Assembly (NCBI GenBank): GCA_016699405.1
Contig: CP064972.1
Span: forward strand, 868,001-932,000
Source: Holophagales bacterium
Lineage (GTDB): Bacteria > Acidobacteriota > Thermoanaerobaculia > Multivoradales > JAGPDF01
Direction of reading: 5' to 3'
Length of the DNA: 64,000 nucleotides
Positions 1 to 8,418 of this stretch are shown here, piece after piece (the first letter of the stretch is position 1; each line of letters starts with the position of its first letter). The position numbers and the translations under genes are program-made. A model generated the notes under the pieces. That model was not told the origin of the DNA and did not search any database. It saw only the letters and a list, made by a program, of their open reading frames with translations.

Positions 1-912
1 GGTCTCCCGCGGCGTGAGCCGGATGCCGCCGATCTCCTCGACCTCGATTCCGCACCGCTCCTCGATCGGGATCGCCGTCCCGTTCGGAATCCGCCGATCG
101 ACGGTGGATCGCGGCGCCGCGACATAGAACGGAACTCCGTGCCGGGCCGCCAGGGCGGCAACCGTGTAGGTCCCGATCTTGTTGGCGGTATCGCCGTTGG
201 CCGCGATGCGATCGGCACCCACGACCACGCCGGTGACGAGCCCGCGCGACATCAGCGCGCCCACGCTGGAGTCCGTGACCAGTCGATGGGGAATACCCAG
301 GCGGCCGAGCTCCCAGGAGGTGAGGCGTGCGCCCTGAAGCAGCGGCCTCGTTTCGTCGACGAAGACGCGCTCGACCTTTCCAGCCAGCCACGCCGCACGA
401 ATGACGCCCAGGGCGGTGCCGAAGCCCCCGGTGGCGAGGGCCCCGGCGTTGCAGTGGGTGAGCAGATGCTCCCGTTCGCCGAAGAGCCCGGCTCCATGGT
501 CTCCCATGGCTTTGCAGGCGGCTCGGTCTTCGTGCTCGATTCGCTGCGCTTCGGTGAGCAGCGCCGCGGCCAGGCCGGCATCGGGGGCGAGTTGGAGGAC
601 TGCCGCTTGCCGATCGAGTGCCCACCGGAGATTGACCGCCGTCGGTCGCGTCGCGTCGAGGCGAGGGATCGCCGCGGCGGCGGCGGTTCGCCCGCCGGAC
701 GCGGCCGCGATGGCCACGCCGTAGGCCGCAGCGATTCCGATGGCCGGCGCCCCACGCACGGCGAGTCGGACGATCGCTTCGGCGAGGTCGTCGACGGAGC
801 GGACTTCCAGCCAGCGTTCTTCGTGCGGCAATCGGGTTTGGTCGAGCAGGGAGAGCGCGCCGTTGGCCCAGCGCAAGGGGACAACCTCGTCTGGAGCGAG
901 ATGCGCCGTCAT
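1..912 (-). CDS. mtnA: S-methyl-5-thioribose-1-phosphate isomerase MtnA (C-terminus beyond window)
   Basis: The enzyme isomerises 5-methylthioribose-1-phosphate to the ribulose form in the methionine salvage pathway. I translated the minus strand from ATG at 912: 304 codons are open to the window edge and no stop is reached. Visible motifs are RGAPAIG (about residues 53-59), LLTHCNAGALATGGFG with the catalytic-region Cys, and the catalytic Asp region GADRIAANGDTANKIGT, followed by PFYVAAPRSTID. The family is about 340-350 residues, so roughly 40 residues are missing. The related eIF2B-like and ribose-1,5-bisphosphate isomerase families are less likely because the HCNAGALAT and GADRI motifs are typical of MtnA. 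It is the last visible gene of a minus-strand group, 55 nt downstream of cutA. Confidence 0.95.
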   Translation of the reverse strand, partial: MTAHLAPDEVVPLRWANGALSLLDQTRLPHEERWLEVRSVDDLAEAIVRLAVRGAPAIGIAAAYGVAIAAASGGRTAAAAAIPRLDATRPTAVNLRWALDRQAAVLQLAPDAGLAAALLTEAQRIEHEDRAACKAMGDHGAGLFGEREHLLTHCNAGALATGGFGTALGVIRAAWLAGKVERVFVDETRPLLQGARLTSWELGRLGIPHRLVTDSSVGALMSRGLVTGVVVGADRIAANGDTANKIGTYTVAALAARHGVPFYVAAPRSTVDRRIPNGTAIPIEERCGIEVEEIGGIRLTPRET

Positions 913-967
913 TTCATGGTTCTCGCAGCTGGCGGACCGTTGCCGGCGCCCAGGGCGGCCGGGGCGT

Positions 968-1348
968 TCAGAAATTGGTGTCGTCGAGCGAGATCGCGAC
1001 GCCCTCGTCGACGTCGTCGGAGAAGACGGCGTTCTTGTCGAGGCTGGCGGCGATCCACTCCAGGAAGCGCGCCTCCCCGTGTTTCACCGGGAAGGCGAGG
1101 ATCTCGGGAAGCTCGTAGTTGTGGAGCTCGCGGATGGCGGTCTCGACAGCCGCATACTCCTCGGCTCGGGTCTTGATGATGAGAAGGTACTCGCTGTCTT
1201 TGCAGATCTTCCCTTCCCACCGGTAGACCGAGCGCACGCCGCCGACGATGTTCACGCAGGCCGCGTGCCGCCGCGCGACGAGCTCGCGCGCCAGCAGGTT
1301 CGCCTGCTCCTCGTTGCCCACCGTCGTGATGACCACCAGCGCTTGCAC
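968..1348 (-). CDS. cutA: CutA1 family divalent-cation tolerance protein
   Basis: A 126-residue protein matching the small trimeric CutA1 family, which binds divalent metals such as copper; its physiological role is poorly defined. Family features seen are the N-terminal strand VVITTVGNEEQANLLARELV, the segment AACVNIVGGVRSVYRWEGKI and the C-terminal KHGEARFLEWIAASL. The length is close to the usual 105-115 residues plus a short acidic tail. The start is GTG at 1348, immediately before the conserved first strand. A longer overlapping frame begins upstream but has no family similarity. The gene sits between mtnA and the pseudopilin gene in the same orientation. Confidence 0.93.
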   Translation of the reverse strand: MQALVVITTVGNEEQANLLARELVARRHAACVNIVGGVRSVYRWEGKICKDSEYLLIIKTRAEEYAAVETAIRELHNYELPEILAFPVKHGEARFLEWIAASLDKNAVFSDDVDEGVAISLDDTNF

Positions 1349-1427
1349 GGGCGGAACCGTACTCCAACGTATCGCAGGCCGTCAATTCGCGGCCGCGCCC
1401 GGCGTCGCCCGCCTCGGTCGCGCCGGC

Positions 1428-2021
1428 TCATCGCCAGACCTCGAGCACCGCGTCGTAGAGGAGGACGTAGGTTCGTCCGGTTCGGCCGTAGACGCGCACG
1501 GCCGCGAGGTGGTGTCGTCCGTCGGTGAGGTAGATCGTGCCCGGAGTGGAGTCGCCGAGCGGGCCGAACGAAGCGATGTCCGACGAGTTGAAGCGAATCG
1601 GATCTTCCAAGCGTTCGAGTCGGTGCCCGAGGTCGCCCGGATCGCGCGGCGCGAGACCCGGCGGAAAGCCGAATCCGACGCCGCCGCCGAAGTGGGTCAG
1701 CTCGTGGAGCGGCTCCATCGCCGGGTCGGTCCCGGTGGCGATGTCGTCGCTCCGCACGCCGTCGCCATCGCCGTCTCGGTAAACGCCGAAGCGAACAGAG
1801 CCGTCCGTTCGCGGATAGAGCTTCACGCCGACGTGGGTCGAGTAGCGAACGGCGAGGAGCCGGGCGTGCGCCAGGGCTGCGCGAATCTCTCCCGCGGCCA
1901 ATCGGACCTTCGACTTTCCTGCGGCCCGCAGCAACGGCGGCGTCGAGAGGAGGAGGAGGAGCGTGGCGATCGCGACGGTGAAGAGGAGGTCGATCAGGGT
2001 GAATCCGCGGGCGGATCGCAT
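1428..2021 (-). CDS. Type II secretion/type IV pilus pseudopilin (GspH/FimT-like)
   Basis: A 197-residue prepilin-like protein. The ATG at 2021 gives a six-residue basic leader MRSARG followed by FTLIDLL and a hydrophobic helix, the classic prepilin peptidase site (cleavage between G6 and F7). Position +5 is Asp rather than the usual Glu, a conservative but unusual change. The globular part contains a GspH/FimT-like region (about residues 38-60) followed by a beta-rich domain ending YVLLYDAVLEVWR. An alternative GTG start at 2039 would add six residues. No secretin or assembly ATPase lies nearby. The adjacent ComEA-like gene makes a DNA-uptake or minor-pseudopilin role plausible, but this is inference. 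Confidence 0.85.
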   Translation of the reverse strand: MRSARGFTLIDLLFTVAIATLLLLLSTPPLLRAAGKSKVRLAAGEIRAALAHARLLAVRYSTHVGVKLYPRTDGSVRFGVYRDGDGDGVRSDDIATGTDPAMEPLHELTHFGGGVGFGFPPGLAPRDPGDLGHRLERLEDPIRFNSSDIASFGPLGDSTPGTIYLTDGRHHLAAVRVYGRTGRTYVLLYDAVLEVWR

Positions 2022-2091
2022 GGGGGTGTGTCCTCGCACGGGGAGGCGGACGAAGGGGCGAGACGCGCTCGCCCCTCCGCCCGCCCGGAGC

Positions 2092-2448
2092 TCATCGCGA
2101 GGTCTCGGTCTTGGCCGGGCGCGGGACGCGCACCTTCTCTCCGAGGGTGGTATTGCCGCTGGTGACGACGTAGGGCTTGAGGAGCTCGAAGCTCTTCTCC
2201 CCGATCCCGCGGACCAGGAGGAGGTCGGTCGGCGCCTTGAAGGGACCGTTCTGGTCGCGGTGCTCGATGATGCGCTGCGCCAGGGCCGGTCCGACCCGAG
2301 GCAGGAGCTGCAGCTGCTCGGCGCTCGCCGTGTTGACGTTGATCACCTTGGCCTCGGCGGCGAAGGAGGGCGCTGCGACGAGGAGGAGGGCGACCGCGAG
2401 GAGGGCGGCGGCGGCACGGTGGAGCGGGTTGCGGGACGAGATGATCAT
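2092..2448 (-). CDS. ComEA-like secreted helix-hairpin-helix DNA-binding protein
   Basis: A 118-residue protein with an N-terminal signal peptide or membrane anchor (residues about 10-30, ending APSFAAEA) followed by a ComEA-type double helix-hairpin-helix: INVNTASAEQLQLLPRVGPA, then an AQRIIEHR stretch and LLLVRGIGEKSFELLKPYV. ComEA proteins bind double-stranded DNA outside the membrane during natural transformation; small HhH proteins of this type also occur without competence loci. A weak Shine-Dalgarno (AGGAAA, about 9 nt) precedes the ATG at 2448. It is the first gene of the minus-strand group that continues with the pseudopilin gene. Confidence 0.88.
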   Translation of the reverse strand: MIISSRNPLHRAAAALLAVALLLVAAPSFAAEAKVINVNTASAEQLQLLPRVGPALAQRIIEHRDQNGPFKAPTDLLLVRGIGEKSFELLKPYVVTSGNTTLGEKVRVPRPAKTETSR

Positions 2449-2903
2449 GGCTTCGTTTCCTTTCGTGGTGGCGCGACTCGATGAGGGTCGCGCGTTGGTT
2501 GGTTCGGCTCTTGTTGTTGTCGCGCTTCGTTTGCTGCTGGTTGGCCGCTGGGCGGCTCGCTGACGTTTCCCTGGCGCTTTCGGGTCTCGACCGTTCGTTC
2601 ACCTCCCCGGGTTCGTTTCGCCTTCGCCGGGGGACAATCCAAGTTCGTTGCCAACCGCGCTCGCGCGCGGTAAGCGATTGGAAAAGAAAGAGTTGCTGGA
2701 CCTGCGTACGCGGTCGCGGAGAGGCGAGGCGACAGAGGTTTCTGACGGTTTCGCCGAGATCAGGACTCTGGAGGTCGCCGATGAGCCCGCCGGGATTGAG
2801 TTTGCGGTGGGCGTCAGAGGATTCTGACGATTGCAGAATGTTCGAACGCCCTTCGGCCAAAGGGGCGCCGCGGGGTGGTGGTTTCGGTTAGATTTCGCCC
2901 GCC
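2449..2903. other. 455-nt divergent intergenic region between comEA-like gene and lepB
   Basis: No credible coding sequence was found. The region is richer in T and G repeats than the surrounding genes and must hold the divergent promoters for the comEA-like gene and lepB. Two inverted repeats are visible: ACCGCGC/GCGCGGT at 2654-2671 (4-nt loop) and CCCCGG/CCGGGG at 2605-2632 (16-nt loop). Neither is followed by a T run. A -10-like TTAGAT lies at 2888-2893, ten nt before the lepB ATG. No known riboswitch pattern was recognised. Confidence 0.5.
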
Positions 2904-3617
2904 ATGGCTGATGATTCTCCCGTTCGCCGTTCGACGGTTCGCGAGTACTTCGAGGCACTGCTGATCGCCGCGATCTTTCTCGGGTTCACCAATACCTTCG
3001 TGGTAAAGACGTTCTTCATTCCGAGCGGATCGATGGAAAACACCCTGCTCGTGGGCGACCATCTGTTCGTCAACCGCTTCATCTACGCTGGCGCACCGAC
3101 CGCTTTCGAACGCGCGATCCTCCCGCTTCGCACCCCACGACGGGGGGACATCGTCATTTTTCGCTCCCCAGAGCGGCCGACGGTGGACCTGGTGAAGCGG
3201 TGCGTCGCTCTCCCGGGCGATACCGTGCAGATCGTGAACAAGGAGCTCTTCATCAACGGGACTCGCGTCCCCGACGCCGGGGTGGCGCAACACAGCGATC
3301 CCCGTGTTTTTCCGGATCGGCCCACGCTCCCCGATCAGGTGCGGCTGCGCGATCAGTTCGGCCCGTTCAAGGTGCCGGAGGGGCGGTATTTCTGCCTCGG
3401 CGACAACCGGGACCACTCCTACGACTCCCGGTTCTGGGGCACCGTGCCCAGCCACTACTTGAAGGGGCGGGCACTCTTCATCTACTGGTCTTTCGGCGGG
3501 GGGACCTCCGACGGGAGCTGGAAGAGCGTCGGCGCAAAGGCCAGGGAAGCTGCGCAGACGGCGCTCGGCTTCTTCTCCGAAACGCGCTGGGGACGGACCT
3601 TCAAGGTCGTGCGCTGA
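2904..3617 (+). CDS. lepB: Signal peptidase I (first copy)
   Basis: A membrane serine protease (S26) that removes signal peptides from secreted proteins at the outer face of the cytoplasmic membrane. The protein has 237 residues with one N-terminal transmembrane helix (about residues 16-34). The catalytic Ser43 lies in PSGSMENTL and the general-base Lys98 in DLVKRCVALPGD; the box E motif GDNRDHSYDSRFWG is present. No Shine-Dalgarno is evident; TTAGAT 10 nt upstream could be a -10 element for a leaderless or very short-leader transcript. A second, divergent signal peptidase lies at 19809-20552, so the organism has at least two. Confidence 0.96.
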   Translation: MADDSPVRRSTVREYFEALLIAAIFLGFTNTFVVKTFFIPSGSMENTLLVGDHLFVNRFIYAGAPTAFERAILPLRTPRRGDIVIFRSPERPTVDLVKRCVALPGDTVQIVNKELFINGTRVPDAGVAQHSDPRVFPDRPTLPDQVRLRDQFGPFKVPEGRYFCLGDNRDHSYDSRFWGTVPSHYLKGRALFIYWSFGGGTSDGSWKSVGAKAREAAQTALGFFSETRWGRTFKVVR

Positions 3618-3707
3618 GGGGGATACCCGGGAGGGCGGACTCTTGTCGCGCGCCACCTCCCGCCTGAGCTAGACTCGCGGCTCGTAACGCCGAGGAGGAC
3701 GACGAGG

Positions 3708-4076
3708 ATGACGCGTCGACGGTTCGAAGCCGGTGAAGGGAAGATCGGCTGCATCTTCTGGACGCTGGTGGTGGTGGCCCTGGCGATCGTCGGGTGGAAG
3801 ATGATCCCGGTGAAGATTGCGACGTCCGAGCTTTACGACTACATGGTGGAGCAGGCCAAGTGGGCCGCCACCTCGAAGCCCGAGCAACTGCAGAAGGGGA
3901 TCGTCGCCGAGGCGAAGCGATTGGACCTTCCGGTCGAAAGCGAGGACGTCCGCGTGGTCTCCGACGGGAGTCGGATCAAGATGAGCGCACGATTCACCGT
4001 GCCGATCGACTTCCCGTTCCGGACCTACAACTGGGAGTTCAATCTCGAGGTCGATCGACCGATCTTCTCGTTCTAG
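3708..4076 (+). CDS. Small single-pass membrane protein of unknown function
   Basis: 122 residues. A charged N-terminus is followed by one transmembrane helix (about residues 12-32, IGCIFWTLVVVALAIVGWKM) and a soluble tail of about 85 residues resembling the DUF4845-type extracytoplasmic domain of small proteins encoded next to signal peptidase genes. The assignment to that family is from memory of its shape, not a search. A good ribosome-binding region (GAGGAGGACGACGAGG) precedes the ATG. A -10-like TAGACT occurs about 35 nt upstream. It follows lepB by 90 nt and ends just before a strong terminator. Confidence 0.75.
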   Translation: MTRRRFEAGEGKIGCIFWTLVVVALAIVGWKMIPVKIATSELYDYMVEQAKWAATSKPEQLQKGIVAEAKRLDLPVESEDVRVVSDGSRIKMSARFTVPIDFPFRTYNWEFNLEVDRPIFSF

Positions 4077-4104
4077 ACCGGCGCAGCCTGCAGCAGATCG
4101 CGCC

Positions 4105-4143
4105 GAAGGGGCCCGTTCCCGTGGGAGCGGGCCTTCTTCTTTT
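4105..4143. terminator. Intrinsic terminator between convergent genes
   Basis: A long hairpin is formed by GAAGG-GGCCCG-TTCCC and its complement GGGAG-CGGGCC-TTC around a 2-nt loop, followed on the plus strand by TTCTTCTTTT. It lies 29 nt after the stop of the small membrane protein and 14 nt after the end of the convergent pyrF, so it suits the plus-strand lepB unit best. The opposite strand has a weaker T run (from GAAGG/CCTTC). Confidence 0.85.
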
Positions 4144-4156
4144 GGGGCGGGAGTAC

Positions 4157-4882
4157 CTACGTGCGGGGCGCCGCCGCCTCGATTTCGCGCGAGAAGGCGG
4201 CGAGGGCGTCATCGAGGTTCGCGGCACGAGTGAGGGGCCGCCCGACAACCAGCAGGTCGGCCCCCGCAGCCAAGGCCGCGCCGGGGGTCGCCACACGGCG
4301 CTGGTCGCCACGATCCCCCTCGGGCAAGCGAATTCCCGGCGTCACGATGCGAAACGGCCGGGGCAAGGTTGCGCGAAGGGCTGCGGCCTCGAGGGGCGAG
4401 CTGACGACCCCAGCACATCCGGCATCTCGTGCCAGGCGAGCCCACGCGAGAGCGCGCTCGGTCGGGGCTCCCGGAAGGCCGAGCGCGGCGAGCTCGGCGG
4501 CATCCAGATGCGTCAGAACCGTGACCGCCAAGAGCTGAAGACCGCTCCCGGCGCGCTCCGCCGCCTCGGCGGCGGCAGCGAGCATCGCCGGGCCACCTCC
4601 GGCATGAATCGTCAGTAGCTCGGCTCCGAGATCGCTTGCCGAGGCGACGGCCCCGGCGACGGTGTTGGGGATGTCGTGGAGCTTGAGGTCGAGAAAGACT
4701 CGGCCCCCCGCCTCCTGGGCCCTCGCCACCGCTCGGGGACCCCATCGGACGTAGGACTCGAGACCGACCTTGAGGAATCCGACGCGTCTCGCCAGGCGGT
4801 CGCACCAGTGTTCGAAGGTGGGCCATTCCGGTGTGTCGAGGGCCACGGCGAGCTGCTCGATCGGTCGGTCTTGCGGGTTCAT
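4157..4882 (-). CDS. pyrF: Orotidine 5'-phosphate decarboxylase
   Basis: The last step of UMP synthesis: decarboxylation of OMP in the cytoplasm. The 241-residue protein has the catalytic signature DLKLHDIPNT (Asp65, Lys67, Asp70), the LTIHAGGG strand and the phosphate-binding C-terminal VVGRPLTRA, as in the short bacterial (group I) enzymes. The ATG at 4882 overlaps the pyrD stop by 4 nt (ATGA), so translation is probably coupled. The order pyrK-pyrD-pyrF puts the last two steps of the pathway in one transcript. Confidence 0.97.
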   Translation of the reverse strand: MNPQDRPIEQLAVALDTPEWPTFEHWCDRLARRVGFLKVGLESYVRWGPRAVARAQEAGGRVFLDLKLHDIPNTVAGAVASASDLGAELLTIHAGGGPAMLAAAAEAAERAGSGLQLLAVTVLTHLDAAELAALGLPGAPTERALAWARLARDAGCAGVVSSPLEAAALRATLPRPFRIVTPGIRLPEGDRGDQRRVATPGAALAAGADLLVVGRPLTRAANLDDALAAFSREIEAAAPRT

Positions 4883-5826
4883 CGATAGCCCTCAGGAAGC
4901 TGAACCGCTCCCACTACGTCGGCCAGCTTCGGAATCCCTTGGTCGGCAAGCAGTCGGCGCAGGTCGCCGAGGATCCGTTCTGGCGCCGATGGCTCGCGAA
5001 ACAGGGCGGTGCCGATCTGCACCGCCGAGGCTCCCGCCAGGACGAATTCGAGGACGTCTTCCGCGCTTTCGATCCCGCCGATTCCGACCACCGGCAGGCC
5101 CACCGCGCGCGCGACGTCGAAGACGACGCGCAGGGCGATCGGCTTGATGGCTGGTCCCGAGAGCCCGCCCTTGACCGTGGCGAGTCGCGGCCTCCGGGTT
5201 CTGACGTCGATCGCCATTCCGAGGACCGTGTTGATGGCAGAGAGGATATCCGCCCCACCGGATCGAGCGGCCTGCCCGAGCTCCGCCGGTCGGGTCACGT
5301 TCGGAGAGAGCTTGACCAGGATCGGCTTGGAGGTGGTCGCTCGAACCGCGCGCACGAGGGTCTCGAGAATCGGCGGATCCTGGCCGAACTCGAGCCCACC
5401 CTTCTGGACGTTGGGGCAGGAGACGTTGAGCTCGATGCCGGCGACACTGGCGACCCGATCCAAGCGGGCCGCGAGTCGGACGTACTCGTCGATCGTCGTG
5501 CCGAAGACGTTGACCAGGACCCGCGGTGGGAAGTGGCCGAGCCCCGGAAGGACGTCGGCCAGAAAGCGCTCGACTCCGATGTTCTGGAGCCCGATCGAGT
5601 TGAGCATTCCGCCTCGGGTTTCGGCGATTCGGGGCGGCGGATTCCCGCGACGCGGTTCGAGCGACAGCCCTTTGGTGACGATGGCGCCGAGACTGGAGAG
5701 ATCGCAGAGGTGTGAGAACTCGAGTCCGTAGCCGAAAGTGCCGCTGGCGGTCATCAGCGGGTTGGCGAGCGCGATCGGACCGAGTTGGATGCTCAGGTCG
5801 ACATCGGACTCCGCGATGCGACTCAC
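4879..5826 (-). CDS. pyrD: Dihydroorotate dehydrogenase class 1B catalytic subunit
   Basis: The FMN subunit oxidises dihydroorotate to orotate; in class 1B it pairs with PyrK so that electrons go to NAD+. With the GTG start at 5826 the protein has 315 residues. It shows the N-terminal NPLMTASGTFGYG, the class 1-type catalytic-base Cys137 in ELNVSCPNV, and the FMN-phosphate segment VGIGGIESAEDVLEFVLAGA. A longer open frame upstream to 6054 runs through pyrK in another frame and is not used. The GTG overlaps the pyrK stop by 4 nt (GTGA). The presence of PyrK directly upstream fixes the class. Confidence 0.96.
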   Translation of the reverse strand: MSRIAESDVDLSIQLGPIALANPLMTASGTFGYGLEFSHLCDLSSLGAIVTKGLSLEPRRGNPPPRIAETRGGMLNSIGLQNIGVERFLADVLPGLGHFPPRVLVNVFGTTIDEYVRLAARLDRVASVAGIELNVSCPNVQKGGLEFGQDPPILETLVRAVRATTSKPILVKLSPNVTRPAELGQAARSGGADILSAINTVLGMAIDVRTRRPRLATVKGGLSGPAIKPIALRVVFDVARAVGLPVVGIGGIESAEDVLEFVLAGASAVQIGTALFREPSAPERILGDLRRLLADQGIPKLADVVGAVQLPEGYR

Positions 5827-6617
5827 CACGCCACCTCGTCGAAACGGAAGACGGGGCCGTCGGTACAGCAGAGCAGATAGCGATCGCCCGGGGTGCGGAT
5901 GGCACAGCCAAGGCAGGCCCCGAAGCCGCATCCCATCGGCGATTCGAGCGCCGCCTCTCCCGGGACTCCGTGACGAGACCCGATCGCCGCCAGGCAGGCC
6001 AGGAGCCCATGGGGTCCACAACTGTAGATGCGAGTGTAGCGGCGTTCCGCACATGCACGTTCGAGCGGCACGGTTACCAGTCCCCGCTCACCGAGGCTCC
6101 CATCTTCAGTTGTCAGGATGAGATTGCCGCGGCCGCGAGCGAGGAGGTGGGCGAAGGCCTCGCGGCGCGGGAGATCGACCGCTGATCGGCCGCCATAGTA
6201 GAGATCGAACGGCTGCTCCTTGCCGAGGAGGGCCTTGGCGAGCAAGAAGAGCGGGGCCGACCCGATCCCTCCGGCCACTAGGGCGACCCGCCCCTCCGAG
6301 CCGAGCGAGAAGCCGTGCCCGAGCGGTCCGAGGACCCAGAGGGGATCTCCTGGACGGGCAGCGGCCAGCTGCTGGGTTCCGCTTCCGACGACCTTGGCGA
6401 GGAGGGTGAGCCGGCCGTCCGCGCCGGAGCGCGCGGCGTCGTGGACCGAAAAGGCTCGGCGCAGAAACGGTTGTAGTCCGTCGCCCACCCGGACCATGAC
6501 GAATTGACCGGGCTGAACCTCCGTCCGCTCCGCGGGGACGCGGAGGGTCAGGCTGAAGTAGGGTAGGGGATGGTGATCGACCGTTTCGACAACGGCCTGA
6601 TAGTCGGCGGACTCCAT
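5823..6617 (-). CDS. pyrK: Dihydroorotate dehydrogenase electron-transfer subunit
   Basis: A 264-residue ferredoxin-reductase-like subunit carrying FAD and one [2Fe-2S] cluster; it passes electrons from PyrD to NAD+. The FAD region is LRRAFSVHD (about residues 52-60), the nucleotide-binding region VAGGIGSAPL (114-123) and the NAD region SCGPHGLLA. The four cluster cysteines are 230, 235, 238 and 250 in the spacing C-x4-C-x2-C-x11-C, typical of PyrK. It is the first gene of pyrK-pyrD-pyrF and diverges from the gene at 6667 over 49 nt, which must hold both promoters. Confidence 0.95.
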   Translation of the reverse strand: MESADYQAVVETVDHHPLPYFSLTLRVPAERTEVQPGQFVMVRVGDGLQPFLRRAFSVHDAARSGADGRLTLLAKVVGSGTQQLAAARPGDPLWVLGPLGHGFSLGSEGRVALVAGGIGSAPLFLLAKALLGKEQPFDLYYGGRSAVDLPRREAFAHLLARGRGNLILTTEDGSLGERGLVTVPLERACAERRYTRIYSCGPHGLLACLAAIGSRHGVPGEAALESPMGCGFGACLGCAIRTPGDRYLLCCTDGPVFRFDEVAW

Positions 6618-6666
6618 CGACGGGAATCACTCTAACAAAGGCCAATTCAACGCTCCAGGCGGGGTC

Positions 6667-8418
6667 ATGTCCAGGATGCGACTCTCCCTTCTCGCTCGTG
6701 CGGGGCAGCTCGCGCTCGTGGCGCTCCTGCCCGGCCTGCTGGCTGGGATTCACTTCACTGGACTGCTGCTGTTTCTCAACCCCGGACTGCAACTCCGTGG
6801 AATGGTCCTGGTGCGTGGAACTCTCCTGTTCGGCACCGCCGCCGGCCTCGGTTTTCTCGCACTCTTGCTGTCCGTGCGCTGGTTTCGGACGCGAGCCGGT
6901 CGTTTTCGAAGCATGCCGTGGACGATTACCTTCGTCTGCACGCTGGCGGCGCTCGGCGCCGGGTTCAATGCCTCGCGCTTCGCCTTCTACCTGCCGTCCG
7001 CGGTCAACGACCAGCTCATCAAGGCCGCAGTGTGGCTCGGTCTGGCGGCGATTCTCGGTTTCTACACCTCCTTGCTTCACTCCCTGCATCGACGGCGGTA
7101 CGGGGTGCGGAGCCGATCCCTGTTCGTGGTGATTGCTGTTGCCTCGATCTTTGCCGTCCTCGAGCGCCGACAGGCTGTTCATCCGAGCCTCTTCAATCCG
7201 CCGCGACTCGCGGATGTTCACCCGGATCACGGCCTACAGACGCTGGTGCTGATCCTCCCGGGTGCCTCGCTCGATCTCATCCTTCCGCTTGCTGAGCAGG
7301 GAAACCTGCCCTTCCTCGCCTCCGTCCTCCATGGCGGTAGCCTCGGCCGGCTATCGACGATTCCCCCGGAGAGGGTCCCGTCCTCGTGGGCAAGCCTGGT
7401 CACCGGGAAGCTCCCTTTCCGCCATGGGGTCGTCGACCGCGCCCTCTGGGAGGCACCGCTGCTCGGGTCCGGCGTCGAGCTGCGCCTTCTTCCCGCCGGC
7501 ACCTCGGACCTACTCTCGGCGCTGGGCGTTTGCCGGCCGCGCCCGATCGACTCGGGTGCACTGCTCGCGCTCCCGCTGTGGGGTTCGCTCTCGCGAGTCG
7601 GTCTGCAGGTGGCGACAGTAGACGTCCCTTTCGTTTCCGGGGCCGGATCCGAGGTCCGATGGGCGCTCGACGAGCGAGCCTTCACGACCGGCGAGGCGGG
7701 AGCCGACGACCCACTCGCCGTACTGGCACGTCGACTCGAGGTCTCGCCGCGGGATATCCCCGAGGATGTCCGGGAGGGGATCGGCTCCGAGGCCCTCCTG
7801 GGCGCGCTTGCCGGGGATCTCTGGCGGCGAGACGTCGGCGCGCGGCTCCTCGGTGAGCGGCCTGACCTGGACGTCCTGGTGATTCGACTTCCGGGGCTGG
7901 AAGCGGCGGGACTGGGGAATTTCGGCGGTTTCCAGGCTGCCCAAGTCGAGGGGTCGCGGGCGAGGAGGGCGCGTGAGGCGGCGGGGCGTCTCACGTCGTA
8001 TGCCGAGCAGGTTGACCGGATGCTCGGCAGCCTGTGGGCCGCCTCGACTCGACCCGATCACCTGCTGATCGTCGCCTCGCCCTACGGCATCGGCGCTCCG
8101 TCGCGGGGACGTCGACTCTTCGGAGAGCTGTTTCGGCAACCCGCGCTCGCCGGCGAGCTCGGCCGGGGCGAGGATGGGTTGCTGCTCGCGTTTGGGCGGG
8201 GCATCCGCGCGGGCGTCGAAGCCCGGGGAGCGCGGGTCGTCGATCTCGCGCCGAGCCTCTACTATGCCCTCGGGTTGCCGATCCCGCGCGATCTCGACGG
8301 GCGCGTCCTGACCGAGCTCTTCGAGCCGGGATTCCTTGCCAGCCACCCGCTGACGTTCGTTCCGTCGTTCGAGACACTCGAGGCCGGAGCCCCCGATCCG
8401 GGCTTCAGCGGCCGGTAG
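6667..8418 (+). CDS. Polytopic membrane protein with degenerate alkaline-phosphatase-superfamily domain
   Basis: 583 residues. The first ~180 residues contain four or five hydrophobic segments. The rest resembles type I phosphodiesterases/nucleotide pyrophosphatases: the core WASLVTGKLPFRHGVVD (about residues 243-259) aligns with the family's TSxxTGxxPxxHGI, and the end VVDLAPSLYYALGLPIPRDLDGR matches its C-terminal signature. However, expected metal ligands are missing: the DGLRPD-like start reads PGASLDL, the nucleophile Thr position lies in RVPSSW, the DxxxH site reads LEAAGL, and the SDHG site reads SPYGIG. It is therefore probably a non-catalytic relative. The 3' end overlaps the convergent bactofilin gene by 14 nt. 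Confidence 0.8.
   Translation: MSRMRLSLLARAGQLALVALLPGLLAGIHFTGLLLFLNPGLQLRGMVLVRGTLLFGTAAGLGFLALLLSVRWFRTRAGRFRSMPWTITFVCTLAALGAGFNASRFAFYLPSAVNDQLIKAAVWLGLAAILGFYTSLLHSLHRRRYGVRSRSLFVVIAVASIFAVLERRQAVHPSLFNPPRLADVHPDHGLQTLVLILPGASLDLILPLAEQGNLPFLASVLHGGSLGRLSTIPPERVPSSWASLVTGKLPFRHGVVDRALWEAPLLGSGVELRLLPAGTSDLLSALGVCRPRPIDSGALLALPLWGSLSRVGLQVATVDVPFVSGAGSEVRWALDERAFTTGEAGADDPLAVLARRLEVSPRDIPEDVREGIGSEALLGALAGDLWRRDVGARLLGERPDLDVLVIRLPGLEAAGLGNFGGFQAAQVEGSRARRAREAAGRLTSYAEQVDRMLGSLWAASTRPDHLLIVASPYGIGAPSRGRRLFGELFRQPALAGELGRGEDGLLLAFGRGIRAGVEARGARVVDLAPSLYYALGLPIPRDLDGRVLTELFEPGFLASHPLTFVPSFETLEAGAPDPGFSGR

Noticed and set aside
139..1176. 345-codon plus-strand frame across mtnA and cutA
   Set aside because: It is antisense to two conserved genes and ends in low-complexity arginine runs.
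2654..2671. Inverted repeat in the lepB upstream region considered as a terminator
   Set aside because: No T run follows on either strand and the loop-stem is only 7 bp; an operator or chance palindrome is as likely.
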